Shown in pieces: positions 24,220 to 36,032 of a DNA stretch of 64,000 nt. Below the pieces are notes generated by a model that made no database searches, had not been told where the DNA came from, and saw nothing but the letters and a program-made list of their open reading frames with translations. The stretch covers positions 22,390,427-22,454,426 of the forward strand of contig CM019713.1 in NCBI GenBank assembly GCA_009760885.1, written 5' to 3'. A program made the position numbers and the translations under genes. Position 1 is the first letter of the stretch, and every line of letters starts with the position of its first letter. The DNA is from Achatina immaculata. Taxonomy: Eukaryota > Mollusca > Gastropoda > Stylommatophora > Achatinidae.

Positions 24220-27111
24220 GTGGATAATAATACTTTCCTTCTTAGACGGGGATAATAATACTTTCCTTCTTAGACGGGGATAATACTTTCCTTCTTAGAC
24301 GCGGATAATAATACTTTCCTTCTTAGACGGGGACATAATACTTTCCTTCTTAGACGGGGATAATAACTTTCCTTCTTAGACGGGGATAATAATACTTCCT
24401 TCTTAGACGGGGATAATAACTTTCCTTCTTAGACGGGGACATAATACTTTCCTTCTTAGACGGGGATAATAATACTTCCTTCTTAGACGGGGATAATAAC
24501 TTTCCTTCTTAGACGGGGATAATATACTTTCCTTCTTAGACGGGGGCAATAACAGCTTCCTTCTTAGACGGGGGCAGTAACAGCTTCCTTCTTAGACGGG
24601 GGCAGTAACAGCTTCCTTCTTAGACGGGGATAATACTTTCCTTCTTAGACGGGGACAATAACAGCTTCCTTCTTAGACGGGGGCAGTAACAGCTTCCTTC
24701 TTAGACGGGGGCAATAACAGCTTCCTTCTTAGACGGGGATAATAATACTTCCTTCTTAGACGGGGATATAATACTTTCCTTCTTAGACGGGGGCAGTAAC
24801 AGCTTCCTTCTTAGACGGGGACAATAACTTTCCTTCTTAGACGGGGATAATAACTTTCCTTCTTAGACGGGGATAATAATACTTCCTTCTTAGACGGGGA
24901 TAATAATACTTCCTTCTTAGACGGGGATAATAACTTTCCTTCTTAGACGGGGGCAATAACAGCTTCCTTCTTAGACGGGGACAATAATACTTTCCTTCTT
25001 AGACGGGGGCAATAACAGCTTCCTTCTTAGACGGGGACAATAACAGCTTCCTTCTTAGACGGGGGCAATAACAGCTTCCTTCTTAGACGGGGGCAGTAAC
25101 AGCTTCCTTCTTAGACGCGGATAATAATACTTCCTTCTTAGACGGGGACAATAACAGCTTCCTTCTTAGACGCGGATAATAATACTTCCTTCTTAGACGG
25201 GGACAATAACAGCTTCCTTCTTAGACGCGGATAATAATACTTCCTTCTTAGACGGGGACATAATACTTTCCTTCTTAGACGCGGATAATAATACTTTCCT
25301 TCTTAGACGCGGATAATAATACTTCCTTCTTAGACGGGGGCAGTAACAGCTTCCTTCTTAGACGGGGATAATAATACTTCCTTCTTAGACGGGGACAATA
25401 ACAGCTTCCTTCTTAGACGGGGACAATAATACTTTCCTTCTTAGACGGGGGCAATAATACTTTCCTTCTTAGACGGGGACAATAATACTTTCCTTCTTAG
25501 ACGGGGACAATAACAGCTTCCTTCTTAGACGGGGACAATAATACTTTCCTTCTTAGACGGGGACAATAACAGTTTCCTTCTTAGACGGGGGCAATAACAG
25601 CTTCCTTCTTAGACGGGGACAATAACAGCTTCCTTCTTAGACGGGGGCAATAACAGCTTCCTTCTTAGACGGGGACAATAATACTTTCCTTCTTAGACGG
25701 GGGCAATAATACTTTCCTTCTTAGACGGGGGCAATAATACTTTCCTTCTTAGACGGGGATAATAATACTTCCTTCTTAGACGGGGATAATACTTTCCTTC
25801 TTAGACGGGGATATAATACTTTCCTTCTTAGACGGGGACAATAACAGCTTCCTTCTTAGACGGGGGCAATAACAGCTTCCTTCTTAGACGGGGATAATAC
25901 TTTCCTTCTTAGACGGGGATAATAATACTTCCTTCTTAGACGGGGGCAGTAACAGCTTCCTTCTTAGACGGGGATAATAATACTTCCTTCTTAGACGGGG
26001 GCAGTAACAGCTTCCTTCTTAGACGGGGATAATAATACTTCCTTCTTAGACGGGGATATAATACTTTCCTTCTTAGACGGGGGCAATAACAGCTTCCTTC
26101 TTAGACGGGGATAATAATACTTCCTTCTTAGACGGGGATATAATACTTTCCTTCTTAGACGGGGGCAATAACAGCTTCCTTCTTAGACGGGGATAATAAT
26201 ACTTCCTTCTTAGACGGGGATATAATACTTTCCTTCTTAGACGGGGGCAATAACAGCTTCCTTCTTAGACGGGGATAATAATACTTCCTTCTTAGACGGG
26301 GATAATATACTTTCCTTCTTAGACGGGGGCAATAACAGCTTCCTTCTTAGACGGGGATAATAATACTTCCTTCTTAGACGGGGATATAATACTTTCCTTC
26401 TTAGACGGGGGCAATAACAGCTTCCTTCTTAGACGGGGATAATAATACTTCCTTCTTAGACGGGGACAATAACAGCTTCCTTCTTAGACGGGGATAATAA
26501 CTTTCCTTCTTAGACGGGGATATAATACTTTCCTTCTTAGACGGGGGCAATAACAGCTTCCTTCTTAGACGGGGATAATAACTTTCCTTCTTAGACGGGG
26601 ATAATATACTTTCCTTCTTAGACGGGGGCAATAACAGCTTCCTTCTTAGACGGGGATAATAACTTTCCTTCTTAGACGGGGATAATAATACTTTCCTTCT
26701 TAGACGGGGGCAATAACAGCTTCCTTCTTAGACGGGGATAATAATACTTTCCTTCTTAGACGGGGACAATAATACTTTCCTTCTTAGACGGGGATAATAA
26801 CTTTCCTTCTTAGACGGGGATATAATACTTTCCTTCTTAGACGGGGGCAATAACAGCTTCCTTCTTAGACGGGGATAATAATACTTCCTTCTTAGACGGG
26901 GATAATACTTTCCTTCTTAGACGGGGATAATAATACTTCCTTCTTAGACGGGGATATAATACTTTCCTTCTTAGACGGGGGCAATAATACTTTCCTTCTT
27001 AGACGGGGGCAATAACACTTTCCTTCTTAGACAGGGATAATAATACTTTCCTTCTTAGACGGGGATAATAATACTTCCTTCTTAGACAGGGATAATAATA
27101 CTTTCCTTCTT
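24220..27111. repeat. 27/28 bp minisatellite, about 107 copies
   Basis: Invariant core ccttcttagacgggg followed by a variable 10-13 bp segment. Main forms are ATAATAATACTT, ATATAATACTTT, GCAATAACAGCTT and ACAATAATACTT. It is the longest array in the window. The core is much better conserved than the spacer. Confidence 0.97.
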
Positions 27112-27189
27112 AGCACTTTTCAACCTGATATTGAGAAACTTGTGTCCCTACATGAAACTCATCCATCACATCAAAACTTGAGAAAATAA
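27112..27189 (+). pseudogene. Possible hAT transposase C-terminus
   Basis: An open 25-codon tail reads STFQPDIEKLVSLHETHPSH, then five more residues and a TAA stop. It resembles the ends of ZBED-type hAT transposases, where a hydrophobic xxPDIxxLVxxxxxxxSH tail is usual. That comparison is from memory of the family. It starts directly at the array edge, so everything upstream has been replaced. An identical copy lies at 29042-29119 through the segmental duplication. Confidence 0.5.
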
Positions 27190-27515
27190 TGTGGTAGGTG
27201 AGTTATAAATGTACTCCTTCATGTTATTAAATAAACTGGTTTGCTAGCTTAAGTTTTTAGTTGTATAATGTATATCCTAGTTTAACAAGTCGTTGTACGA
27301 GTAGTGCATGGAAGAGAGGAGGAGTGTTGAGGATGCGGTCTAGGAGAAAAGGGTGGGGGGTGGGGGGTAGCAGCCCGAACAGGCCTGGGAAACACTGGCT
27401 TGATCTAATTTTAACAGTCAGGACAGACAAAAGTGGAGAAATAAACGGTGAAAAAATGTAAAAAAATAGAAAGGAACTTGGTGATAAGCGACAGCATGAA
27501 AGAGGACAGAGAGCG

Positions 27516-27640
27516 GTGGTCGGTGGACAGAGGACAGCGAGAGGTGGTCGGCGGACAGGGGACAGCGAGCGGTGGTCGGCGGACAGAGGACAGCGAGCGG
27601 TGGTCGGCGGACAGAGGACAGCGAGCGGTGGTCGGCGGAC
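27516..27640. repeat. 28 bp minisatellite, about 4.5 copies
   Basis: Core gcgagcggtggtcggcggac. Repeated as an identical block at 29446-29570. Confidence 0.93.
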
Positions 27641-27714
27641 AGAGGTAAGAGCAAAAATAGTGTGCGAGAAACGTCCCAAGAATATGCGGCGAAAGTGGTT
27701 GATGAAATGAAAAA

Positions 27715-27885
27715 CACAGCTTTATGACGTCCTGAGAGAGTGCAATAGTTACATAGGACAGTGATGTCCTGGGAAAGTGCAAGTTACATGGGACGGTTAC
27801 GTCCTGGGAAACTGCAATAGTTACGTGGGACGATGACGTCCATGGAAAGTGCAATAATTACATGGGAAAGTGACTGACAGAAAGT
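27715..27885. repeat. About 43 bp degenerate tandem repeat, 4 copies
   Basis: Units alternate GACGTCCTGGGAAAGTGCAA and TTACATGGGAC-like parts. Duplicated at 29645-29815. Confidence 0.7.
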
Positions 27886-28040
27886 GGTGATGATTTCTGT
27901 CAAATTAAAACAAGAAACTGAGACTTCCAGACTGTTGATGGCGGATACAAATCTGGACCACTGCAGTGTGACGTCATCGTTTAAATATTCCTAATCTCCC
28001 TGGCAGTGTAGTGTGTGGGCGGGATCATTAGCATGTCAGG

Positions 28041-28527
28041 CGGCTGTGTGCACAACTATAGTAAGTATTCCTTGTATCTGACCTGGACTGTGCACAACTA
28101 TAGTAAGTATTCCTTGTATCTGACCTGGACTGTGCACAACTATAGTAAGTATTCCTTGTATCTGACCTGGACTGTGCACAACTATAGTAAGTATTCCTTG
28201 TATCTGACCTGGACTGTGCACAACTATAGTAAGTATTCCTTGTATCTGACCTGGACTGTGCACAACTATAGTAAGTATTCCTTGTATTTGACCTGGACTG
28301 TGCACAACTATAGTAAGTATTTCTTGTATCTGAACTGGACTGTGCACAACTATAGTAAGTATTTCTTGTATCTGACCTGGACTGTGCACAACTATAGTAA
28401 GTATTTCTTGTATCTGACCTGGACTGTGCACAACTATAGTAAGTATTTCTTGTATTTGACCTGGACTGTGCACAACTATAGTAAGTATTTCTTGTATCTG
28501 AACTGGACTGTGCACAACTATAGTAAG
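28041..28527. repeat. 42 bp minisatellite, about 11.5 copies
   Basis: Core gtgcacaactatagtaagta, then TTCCTTGTATCTGACCTGG. Being 14 codons long, it stays open (a VHNYSKYSLYLTWT period). Each unit carries GTAAGTAT. It is cut off at the duplication junction. Confidence 0.95.
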
Positions 28528-29041
28528 TTTCCTTCTTAGACGGGGATAATAATACTTTCCTTCTTAGACGGGGATAATAATACTTTCCTTCTTAGACGCG
28601 GATAATAATACTTTCCTTCTTAGACGGGGATAATAATACTTTCCTTCTTAGACGCGGATAATAATACTTTCCTTCTTAGACGGGGATAATAATACTTTCC
28701 TTCTTAGACGGGGATAATAATACTTTCCTTCTTAGACGGGGATAATAATACTTTCCTTCTTAGACGGGGATAATAATACTTTCCTTCTTAGACGGGGATA
28801 ATAATACTTTCCTTCTTAGACGGGGATAATAATACTTTCCTTCTTAGACGCGGATAATAATACTTTCCTTCTTAGACGGGGACAATAATACTTTCCTTCT
28901 TAGACGGGGACAATAATACTTTCCTTCTTAGACGGGGACAATAATACTTTCCTTCTTAGACAGGGATAATAATACTTTCCTTCTTAGACGGGGATAATAA
29001 TACTTTCCTTCTTAGACAGGGATAATAATACTTTCCTTCTT
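28528..29041. repeat. 27/28 bp minisatellite, second block, about 19 copies
   Basis: Same unit as 24220-27111 but nearly uniform: most copies read ATAATAATACTTT after the core, and GCAATAACAGCTT forms are absent. About the last 120 bp match the end of the first block; further left the two blocks differ. Confidence 0.95.
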
Positions 29042-30457
29042 AGCACTTTTCAACCTGATATTGAGAAACTTGTGTCCCTACATGAAACTCATCCATCACA
29101 TCAAAACTTGAGAAAATAATGTGGTAGGTGAGTTATAAATGTACTCCTTCATGTTATTAAATAAACTGGTTTGCTAGCTTAAGTTTTTAGTTGTATAATG
29201 TATATCCTAGTTTAACAAGTCGTTGTACGAGTAGTGCATGGAAGAGAGGAGGAGTGTTGAGGATGCGGTCTAGGAGAAAAGGGTGGGGGGTGGGGGGTAG
29301 CAGCCCGAACAGGCCTGGGAAACACTGGCTTGATCTAATTTTAACAGTCAGGACAGACAAAAGTGGAGAAATAAACGGTGAAAAAATGTAAAAAAATAGA
29401 AAGGAACTTGGTGATAAGCGACAGCATGAAAGAGGACAGAGAGCGGTGGTCGGTGGACAGAGGACAGCGAGAGGTGGTCGGCGGACAGGGGACAGCGAGC
29501 GGTGGTCGGCGGACAGAGGACAGCGAGCGGTGGTCGGCGGACAGAGGACAGCGAGCGGTGGTCGGCGGACAGAGGTAAGAGCAAAAATAGTGTGCGAGAA
29601 ACGTCCCAAGAATATGCGGCGAAAGTGGTTGATGAAATGAAAAACACAGCTTTATGACGTCCTGAGAGAGTGCAATAGTTACATAGGACAGTGATGTCCT
29701 GGGAAAGTGCAAGTTACATGGGACGGTTACGTCCTGGGAAACTGCAATAGTTACGTGGGACGATGACGTCCATGGAAAGTGCAATAATTACATGGGAAAG
29801 TGACTGACAGAAAGTGGTGATGATTTCTGTCAAATTAAAACAAGAAACTGAGACTTCCAGACTGTTGATGGCGGATACAAATCTGGACCACTGCAGTGTG
29901 ACGTCATCGTTTAAATATTCCTAATCTCCCTGGCAGTGTAGTGTGTGGGCGGGATCATTAGCATGTCAGGCGGCTGTGTGCACAACTATAGTAAGTATTC
30001 CTTGTATCTGACCTGGACTGTGCACAACTATAGTAAGTATTCCTTGTATCTGACCTGGACTGTGCACAACTATAGTAAGTATTCCTTGTATCTGACCTGG
30101 ACTGTGCACAACTATAGTAAGTATTCCTTGTATCTGACCTGGACTGTGCACAACTATAGTAAGTATTCCTTGTATCTGACCTGGACTGTGCACAACTATA
30201 GTAAGTATTCCTTGTATTTGACCTGGACTGTGCACAACTATAGTAAGTATTTCTTGTATCTGAACTGGACTGTGCACAACTATAGTAAGTATTTCTTGTA
30301 TCTGACCTGGACTGTGCACAACTATAGTAAGTATTTCTTGTATCTGACCTGGACTGTGCACAACTATAGTAAGTATTTCTTGTATTTGACCTGGACTGTG
30401 CACAACTATAGTAAGTATTTCTTGTATCTGAACTGGACTGTGCACAACTATAGTAAG
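28970..30457. repeat. Segmental tandem duplication, copy 2
   Basis: Same content at an offset of 1,930 bp, then continues beyond the breakpoint into more 42 bp units. Outside the 27 bp array part no difference was seen, so the event is very recent or an assembly artefact. Confidence 0.95.
29446..29570. repeat. 28 bp minisatellite, duplicate block
   Basis: Identical to 27516-27640. Confidence 0.93.
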
Positions 30458-30527
30458 TATTCCTTGTATCTGACCTGGACTGTGCACTATAATAAGTATT
30501 CCTTGTATCTGACCTGGACTGTGCAAT
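29971..30527. repeat. 42 bp minisatellite, about 13 copies, full version
   Basis: Identical to 28041-28527 up to 30457, then two further units, one shortened near 30485. It ends in gtgcaatttcataacc. Confidence 0.95.
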
Positions 30528-30663
30528 TTCATAACCAGTTCTGTCACAGACGCTTAGTCCTAATGTGAGTTTTATTGCGCTGCTTCGTCAACTAGTTGCG
30601 TGGCGGTTGCAGCTGAATATCTTGTTGGACATCGCCAACATGAACTAACATGGTCTCAGCTGC

Positions 30664-31070
30664 CTGCATAAAAGTCAACTTGATATGCCACTCAACTTGA
30701 TATGCCACCTAAATTGATATGCCACTCAGCTTGATATGCCACTCAGCTTGATATGCCACCCAACTTGATATGCCACTCAACTTGATATGCCACCCAACTT
30801 GATATGCCACCCACCTTGATATGCCACTCAACTTGATATGCCACTCAACTTGATATGCCAATCAACTTGATATCGCACCCAACTTGATATCGCACCCAAC
30901 GTGATATGCCATTCAACTTGATATGCCACTCAACTTGATATGCCACTCAACTTGATATCGCACCCAACTTGATATCGCACCCAACTTGATATCGCACCCA
31001 ACTTGATATCGCACCCAACTTGATATCGCACTCAACTTGATATGTCACTCAACTTGATACTGCTGACACA
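30664..31070. repeat. 17 bp minisatellite, about 24 copies
   Basis: The unit is cttgatatgccactcaa. The form with TATCGCACCCAA is clustered at 30870-31030. Confidence 0.95.
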
Positions 31071-31149
31071 AACCGAGAACCCTCACCACTCTAAGCTATG
31101 CGAGCCACAGCTGAGAGCACAACAACAAACTGTCAAAACAAACAATAAT

Positions 31150-31618
31150 AAGTAAAACATGAGAGTTGACAGGAAAATATGACAGGGGACTGGAAAACAT
31201 GAGAGGAAAGTGGAAAACATGAGAGGAAACTGGAAAACGTAAGAGGAGACTGGAAAACATAGGAGGAGACTGTAAAACATAAGAGGAGACTGTAAAACAT
31301 GACAGTAAATTGGAAAACATGAGAGGAGAATGTAAAATATGAGAGGAAACTGGAAAACATGAGAGGAGAATATAAAATATGAGAGGAAACTGAAAAACAT
31401 GAGAGGAGAATGTAAAATACGAGAGGAAACTGGAAAACATGAGAGAAATCTGTAAAACATGAGAGGAGACTGTAAAAACACGAGAGGAAACTAGAAAACA
31501 TAAGAGGAAACCGTAAAACATTAGATAAAACTGGAAAACATAAGAGGAGACTGGAAAACATGAGAGGAAACTGGAAAACATGAGAGGAAACTGGAAAACA
31601 TGAGAGGAAACTGGAAAC
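31150..31618. repeat. 20 bp minisatellite, about 23 copies
   Basis: The unit is gagaggaaactggaaaacat with GGAGACTG and GGAGAATG variants. Confidence 0.94.
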
Positions 31619-31943
31619 CGCGACAGCTTTCAAGATTAAAAAAAAAAACCACGCCAGCATTTTCCTACATAAAGAAAACAAGTTACGCCTGGGACACATC
31701 CAATCACTTAAATTCTGAGCGTGTGTCAATTACATTCAAACATCACACATTTTTACAGGTAAACTGATAGTCTATTATAGTTATGATGCTGGCAATGACA
31801 TACTCTCGACGCAAGTAGTAAATATAACAGGGAAACATTTCAATATTGATCGCGCTCACGATCGCCCTGTCCTGTAACACTGCACTTGAACCAATCAGAA
31901 TTCTGAAGTACAAATCAGCTTTTAGATCTTTCGAAACACCAAC

Positions 31944-31948
<5 letters not shown>
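31619..31948. other. Unique non-coding sequence
   Basis: An A-run at 31638 and no recognisable gene. Confidence 0.45.

Positions 31949-32009
<61 letters not shown>
31949..32009. repeat. CT microsatellite
   Basis: About thirty perfect CT units. Confidence 0.97.
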
Positions 32010-32013
<4 letters not shown>

Positions 32014-32458
32014 TCTAAAATCTTGTTTCATTCTAAAAATGAGCGCGCAACTAGCTGCATGCAGCAGACACAGCTAGTCCAGAGATGGCAAGAGAACTGG
32101 CCCACACCAACAGCCTGGCCACGCCCATCCACCGACATCAGAGATGATGTACTGATCAATTATTTCTATCTTTCCTGCCAGGACTGAGAAAGCTTGCAAG
32201 AAGAATCTACACTTTTTCTTTGTTCTTTATCTCATACTGCATGCGTGAAGAGAATCGATATTTTCTTCCCTGCTTCCCTGAACCAAAACAATGCAGACAA
32301 CTGGTTTCTTCAAACACACACCACACATACATACACACACGGCACACAGACTTGTAGACGACAATCCTGCAACATAACACCACACAATGCAAGCAACTCC
32401 GGTCAGCAGAAGACAACTTTTAGAATGGTACCAAAAAGAAAGAAAACATGAAAACAGC
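32010..32458. other. Unique non-coding sequence
   Basis: CA-rich near 32315-32345. The plus-strand frames here have no family resemblance. Confidence 0.45.
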
Positions 32459-33216
32459 CGTGAAGAAAATGTAGATAATAAAAACTGTCATGTGACTGGC
32501 CCTGAAGAAAATGTAGATAATAAAACCTGTCATGTGACTGGCCCTGAAGAAAATGTAGATAATAAAACCTGTCATGTGACTGGCCCTGAAGAAAATGTAG
32601 ATAATAAAAACTGTCATGTGACTGGCCCTGAAGAAAATGTAGATAATAAAACCTGTCATGTGACCGGCCCTGAAGAAAATGTAGATAATAAAAACTGTCA
32701 TGTGACTGGCCCTGAAGAAAATGTAGATAATAAAACCTGTCATGTGACCGGCCCTGAAGAAAATGTAGATAATAAAAACTGTCATGTGACTGGCCCTGAA
32801 GAAAATGTAGATAATAAAACCTGTCATGTGACCGGCCCTGAAGAAAATGTAGATAATAAAACTGTCATGTGACCGGCCCTGAAGAAAATGTAGATAATAA
32901 AACTGTCATGTGACCGGCCCTGAAGAAAATGTAGATAATAAAACCTGTCATGTGACAGGCCCTGAAGAAAATGTAGATAATAAAAACTGTCATGTGACCG
33001 GCCCTGAAGAAAATGTAGATAATAAAACTGTCATGTGACCGGCCCTGAAGAAAATGTAGATAATAAAACCTGTCATGTGACCGGCCCTGAAGAAAATGTA
33101 GATAATAAAAACTGTCATGTGACCGGCCCTGAAGAAAATGTAGATAATAAAAACTGTCATGTGACCGGCCCTGAAGAAAATGTAGATAATAAAAACTGTC
33201 ATGTGACCGGCCCTGC
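32459..33216. repeat. 42 bp (some 41 bp) minisatellite, about 18 copies
   Basis: Core gaaaatgtagataataaaac, then CTGTCATGTGACTGGCCCTGA. Units alternate AAACCTG and AAAACTG. GTGACTGG dominates left of 32640 and GTGACCGG right of 32840. A perfect GA run (33228-33250) follows. Confidence 0.96.
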
Positions 33217-33250
33217 AAGAAACTGTGGGGAGAGAGAGAGAGAGAGAGAA

Positions 33251-33782
33251 TAGCACATGGGAGGAAACTAGGCGATAGCTTCAAAAATAAATGATGTAAT
33301 TATAAAATCTGACTGCACGAATCAATAGATCAAAAGTAGTTGTTTTTTTTTAACATATGTGTGCATTATGGGGCGCTGAACAGCGGTTTACATACTGGAG
33401 GAAAGAGTTTGGATATTACTGGAACAAATGCACCAGAAATGTATCTTACTTGGTCTACGCGCGCCCGCATTGATCGATGCATGACAATGAAGATGCGATG
33501 TTAGTATACACGAAAAAAGAAAGAAAGATCACACACTACAAGTTCCAGAAGATAGTCAAATATGAAACGTGTAACGGGTACATATTTAGTTAAAAGATAA
33601 ATATGAATGGCCAAAATCGCCGAATAAAAAACAGATAAATCAAATAAGTGCAAACAAACCTAAAAACTGAAGATACGCTATACAAACGCGCTAGATAAAC
33701 GAATGATAAGAACTGCAAAATATAAGACATAAACATAAAAAATACGAAAATAACAATCAAAATAAATTATGCTAGTTACAAC
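33251..33782. other. AT-rich unique sequence
   Basis: No recognisable gene. Confidence 0.5.
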
Positions 33783-34019
33783 TGGTCACACGGAATGAGG
33801 AGTCACACGGAATGAAGAGTCACACATTAAGAGGAGTCACACGGTATGAGGAGTCACTCGGAATGAGGAGTCACACAGAGTGAGTAGTCACACGGAATGA
33901 AAAGTCACACGGAATGAAGAGTCACACGGAGTGAGGAGTCACACGGAATGAAGAGTCACACGGAATGAAGAGTCACACGGAATGAAGAGTCACATGGAGT
34001 GATGAGTCACACGGAATGA
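33783..34019. repeat. 17 bp minisatellite, about 14 copies
   Basis: The unit is gagtcacacggaatgaa with GGAGTGAG variants. Confidence 0.95.
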
Positions 34020-34155
34020 AGAACTGAAGAACAAGAAACATAATAATACTTAAAGTAACTCAAAAGCGACAACTAGATCCAAGTAACCTATAAAATGGTG
34101 ATAAAACACTGCTAACAGAAGGAGAAAGAACGAAACAACAAAAAACCCCACATGA

Positions 34156-34292
34156 AAACGACGAACATGTCCAGGAGAAACGACGAACATGTCCAGGAGA
34201 AACGACGAACATGTCCAGGAGAAACGACGAACATGTCCAGGAGAAACGACGAACATGTGCATGAGAAACGACGAACATGTCCAGGAGAAACG
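34156..34292. repeat. 22 bp minisatellite, 6 copies
   Basis: Core gaacatgtccaggagaaacg. One unit has GTGCATGAG. Confidence 0.95.
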
Positions 34293-34556
34293 ACGCTGTG
34301 AGCTACGAGCAAAGAACTGGGGAAGCAACTGGCACATGTTGACACATTTCACGCCACATAAGACCAGTTCTATTAGAACCCTACACGGACCGCTATCACC
34401 TCCAGCCTATCGGATTTACCAACAGAAAGAAAATAAATATCCCGTCCGCAGATGTGTGCCAGCCTGCCTGATTATTCTCTTTATTTCTGGCTTAACACTT
34501 TCTGTGAGTCGTGTTACGACGCATCTGGTGTCAGGGTCGTGCATTTAGCCTGGTTG

Positions 34557-34565
34557 TGTGTGAGT

Positions 34566-34603
<38 letters not shown>

Positions 34604-34620
34604 TTGTGTGTGAGTGAGCC
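34557..34620. repeat. TG microsatellite
   Basis: TG run with scattered AG and GG interruptions. The 34293-34556 stretch before it is unique with no gene seen. Confidence 0.92.
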
Positions 34621-34734
34621 AGTACATGCGGAGGCAACAGACTGCCTTGCCTTTTTTTTTTTTTTGCATATTTTTACTGGCCTGCGTTGTTCTGTTTAGT
34701 TTACTGAAGGTTCGAAGTTGTGAAGGACGTGCCC

Positions 34735-34817
34735 TGTGTGTGTGCGCGCGCGCGTGTGTGTGCGTGCGTGCGTGTGTGTGTGCGCGCGCGTGTGCGTGCG
34801 TGCGTGTGTGTGTGCGT
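34735..34817. repeat. TG/CG alternating purine-pyrimidine run
   Basis: About 80 bp of strictly alternating TG and CG dinucleotides, including CGCGCGCG, a sequence class able to adopt left-handed Z-DNA. Confidence 0.93.
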
Positions 34818-34945
34818 ATGTCAGATGTGTGTTCTCTCTGAGAGAGATGGAGAGTGTGAAAGAGAAAGAGGCGTACGCATAAATGAACACTTATTGTTGT
34901 GGTCCGAATGATACAATGGTCGAGTACAGTGACCTTCTGTTAAGA

Positions 34946-34972
34946 GATGATGATGATGATGATGATGATGAA
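34946..34972. repeat. GAT trinucleotide repeat
   Basis: Eight GAT units. Confidence 0.93.
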
Positions 34973-35561
34973 CAGACGTACATCACCCAGACAGTGAAGT
35001 GAGACAAGACAGTGGTCGTGAAGGGCGCTCAGACACTGCGACACATGAGAGGAAATCACAAAGTGGCTGGACCAGATATCACAAATGTGGCTTGTTACAC
35101 ACAGTGACTCTGAGGATCAACTTTCAGCCTCGAGGGAAGTTTTCTTCAGCATGACGATGCCAGTAATATCCCGCCTTCACACTACATCAATACAAGGACG
35201 CCGCGTGTAATCCACTTTAAGGAGAAAATAAGAAGCCAACGGGACGTGGAATTAAAAGCAGGTTAGGTTTAAAAAATTCACTCACACAAGGCGAAAAGTA
35301 AGAAACATACAACTCAAAGACAAGTCATCATCTCATGTAGAGCTAATGAAGCTGGTCTACTGCTAGACAGCCTGTGCCACAAGGATTCTGTGATACAGCT
35401 GGTGTCCCCTTCCATCCAAGCTTGTTGCATCAGCTGCTGAGAAGCCGGCACAACACAGAGAGGGATTTCAACACGCTGGCTGGTTGATGTTCACGCCACT
35501 CCGCCTCAGCAAATCTCCTCTGCCAAGCCTACACATGTCATAACCGACACACATACAAACA
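34973..35561. other. Unique non-coding sequence
   Basis: Slightly GC-richer than its surroundings, but no frame on either strand resembles a known protein. Confidence 0.4.
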
Positions 35562-35865
35562 CATACAAATCTTGCAGCTCACAATTAGAAACCCAGTTAC
35601 CCACATACAAATCTTGCAGCTCACAATTAGAAACCCAGTTACCCACATACAAATCTTGCAGGTCACAATTAGAAACCCAGTTACCCACATACAAATCTTG
35701 CAGCTCACAATTAGAAACCCAGTTACCCACATACAAATCTTGCAGCTCACAATTAGAAACCCAGTTACCCACATACAAATCTTGCAACTCACAATCAGAA
35801 CCCAGTTACCCACATACAAATCTTGCAGCTCACAATTAGAAACCCAGTTACCCACATACAAAATC
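35562..35865. repeat. 42 bp minisatellite, about 7 copies
   Basis: Core acatacaaatcttgcagctc, then ACAATTAGAAACCCAGTTACC. The sixth copy lost one base. Confidence 0.95.
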
Positions 35866-35959
35866 ACAGCCGGAGACCTGGGTACGCTAAATCTTCCATT
35901 CCAACAGCTTCATTAAAAGTTCATTTCTACCCATAAAACTGGTTCAATTCTGATTCCAT

Positions 35960-36032
35960 GACCTCTACTCCGACTCATGACCTCGACCGACTCATGACCT
36001 CGACTCCGACTCATGACCTCGACCGACTCATG
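35960..36032. repeat. Short GACTCATGACCTCGAC repeat
   Basis: Four copies of gactcatgacctcgac with variable spacing. Confidence 0.8.

Larger units (their letters stand above)
24140..27397 (+). mobile_element. hAT-like element whose interior is a minisatellite
   Basis: Left terminus CAGTGTTTCCCAAAGTGGGC at 24140. The right terminus, as reverse complement, is CAGTGTTTCCCAGG, ending at 27397. C/G-rich subterminal stretches lie inside both ends, as in hAT elements related to ZBED-type transposases. Flanking 8-mers gtttaaag and gcttgatc match at only four positions, so the TSD is decayed or absent. Inside are the 24220-27111 array, a possible transposase C-terminus (27112-27189) and a 3' part with AATAAA near 27230. 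Confidence 0.65.
27040..28527. repeat. Segmental tandem duplication, copy 1
   Basis: The sequence recurs 1,930 bp to the right. Every line I compared from 27111 to 28527 is identical. It includes the right end of the hAT-like element, the 28 bp and 43 bp arrays and the 42 bp array. Confidence 0.95.

Noticed and set aside
24132..27405. An intact 8 bp target duplication around the first hAT-like element
   Set aside because: gtttaaag and gcttgatc agree at only four of eight positions, so I do not claim a TSD.
28015..30568. Repeat protein with a 14-residue period over the 42 bp array
   Set aside because: Open on both strands through unit length alone and duplicated with surrounding non-coding DNA.
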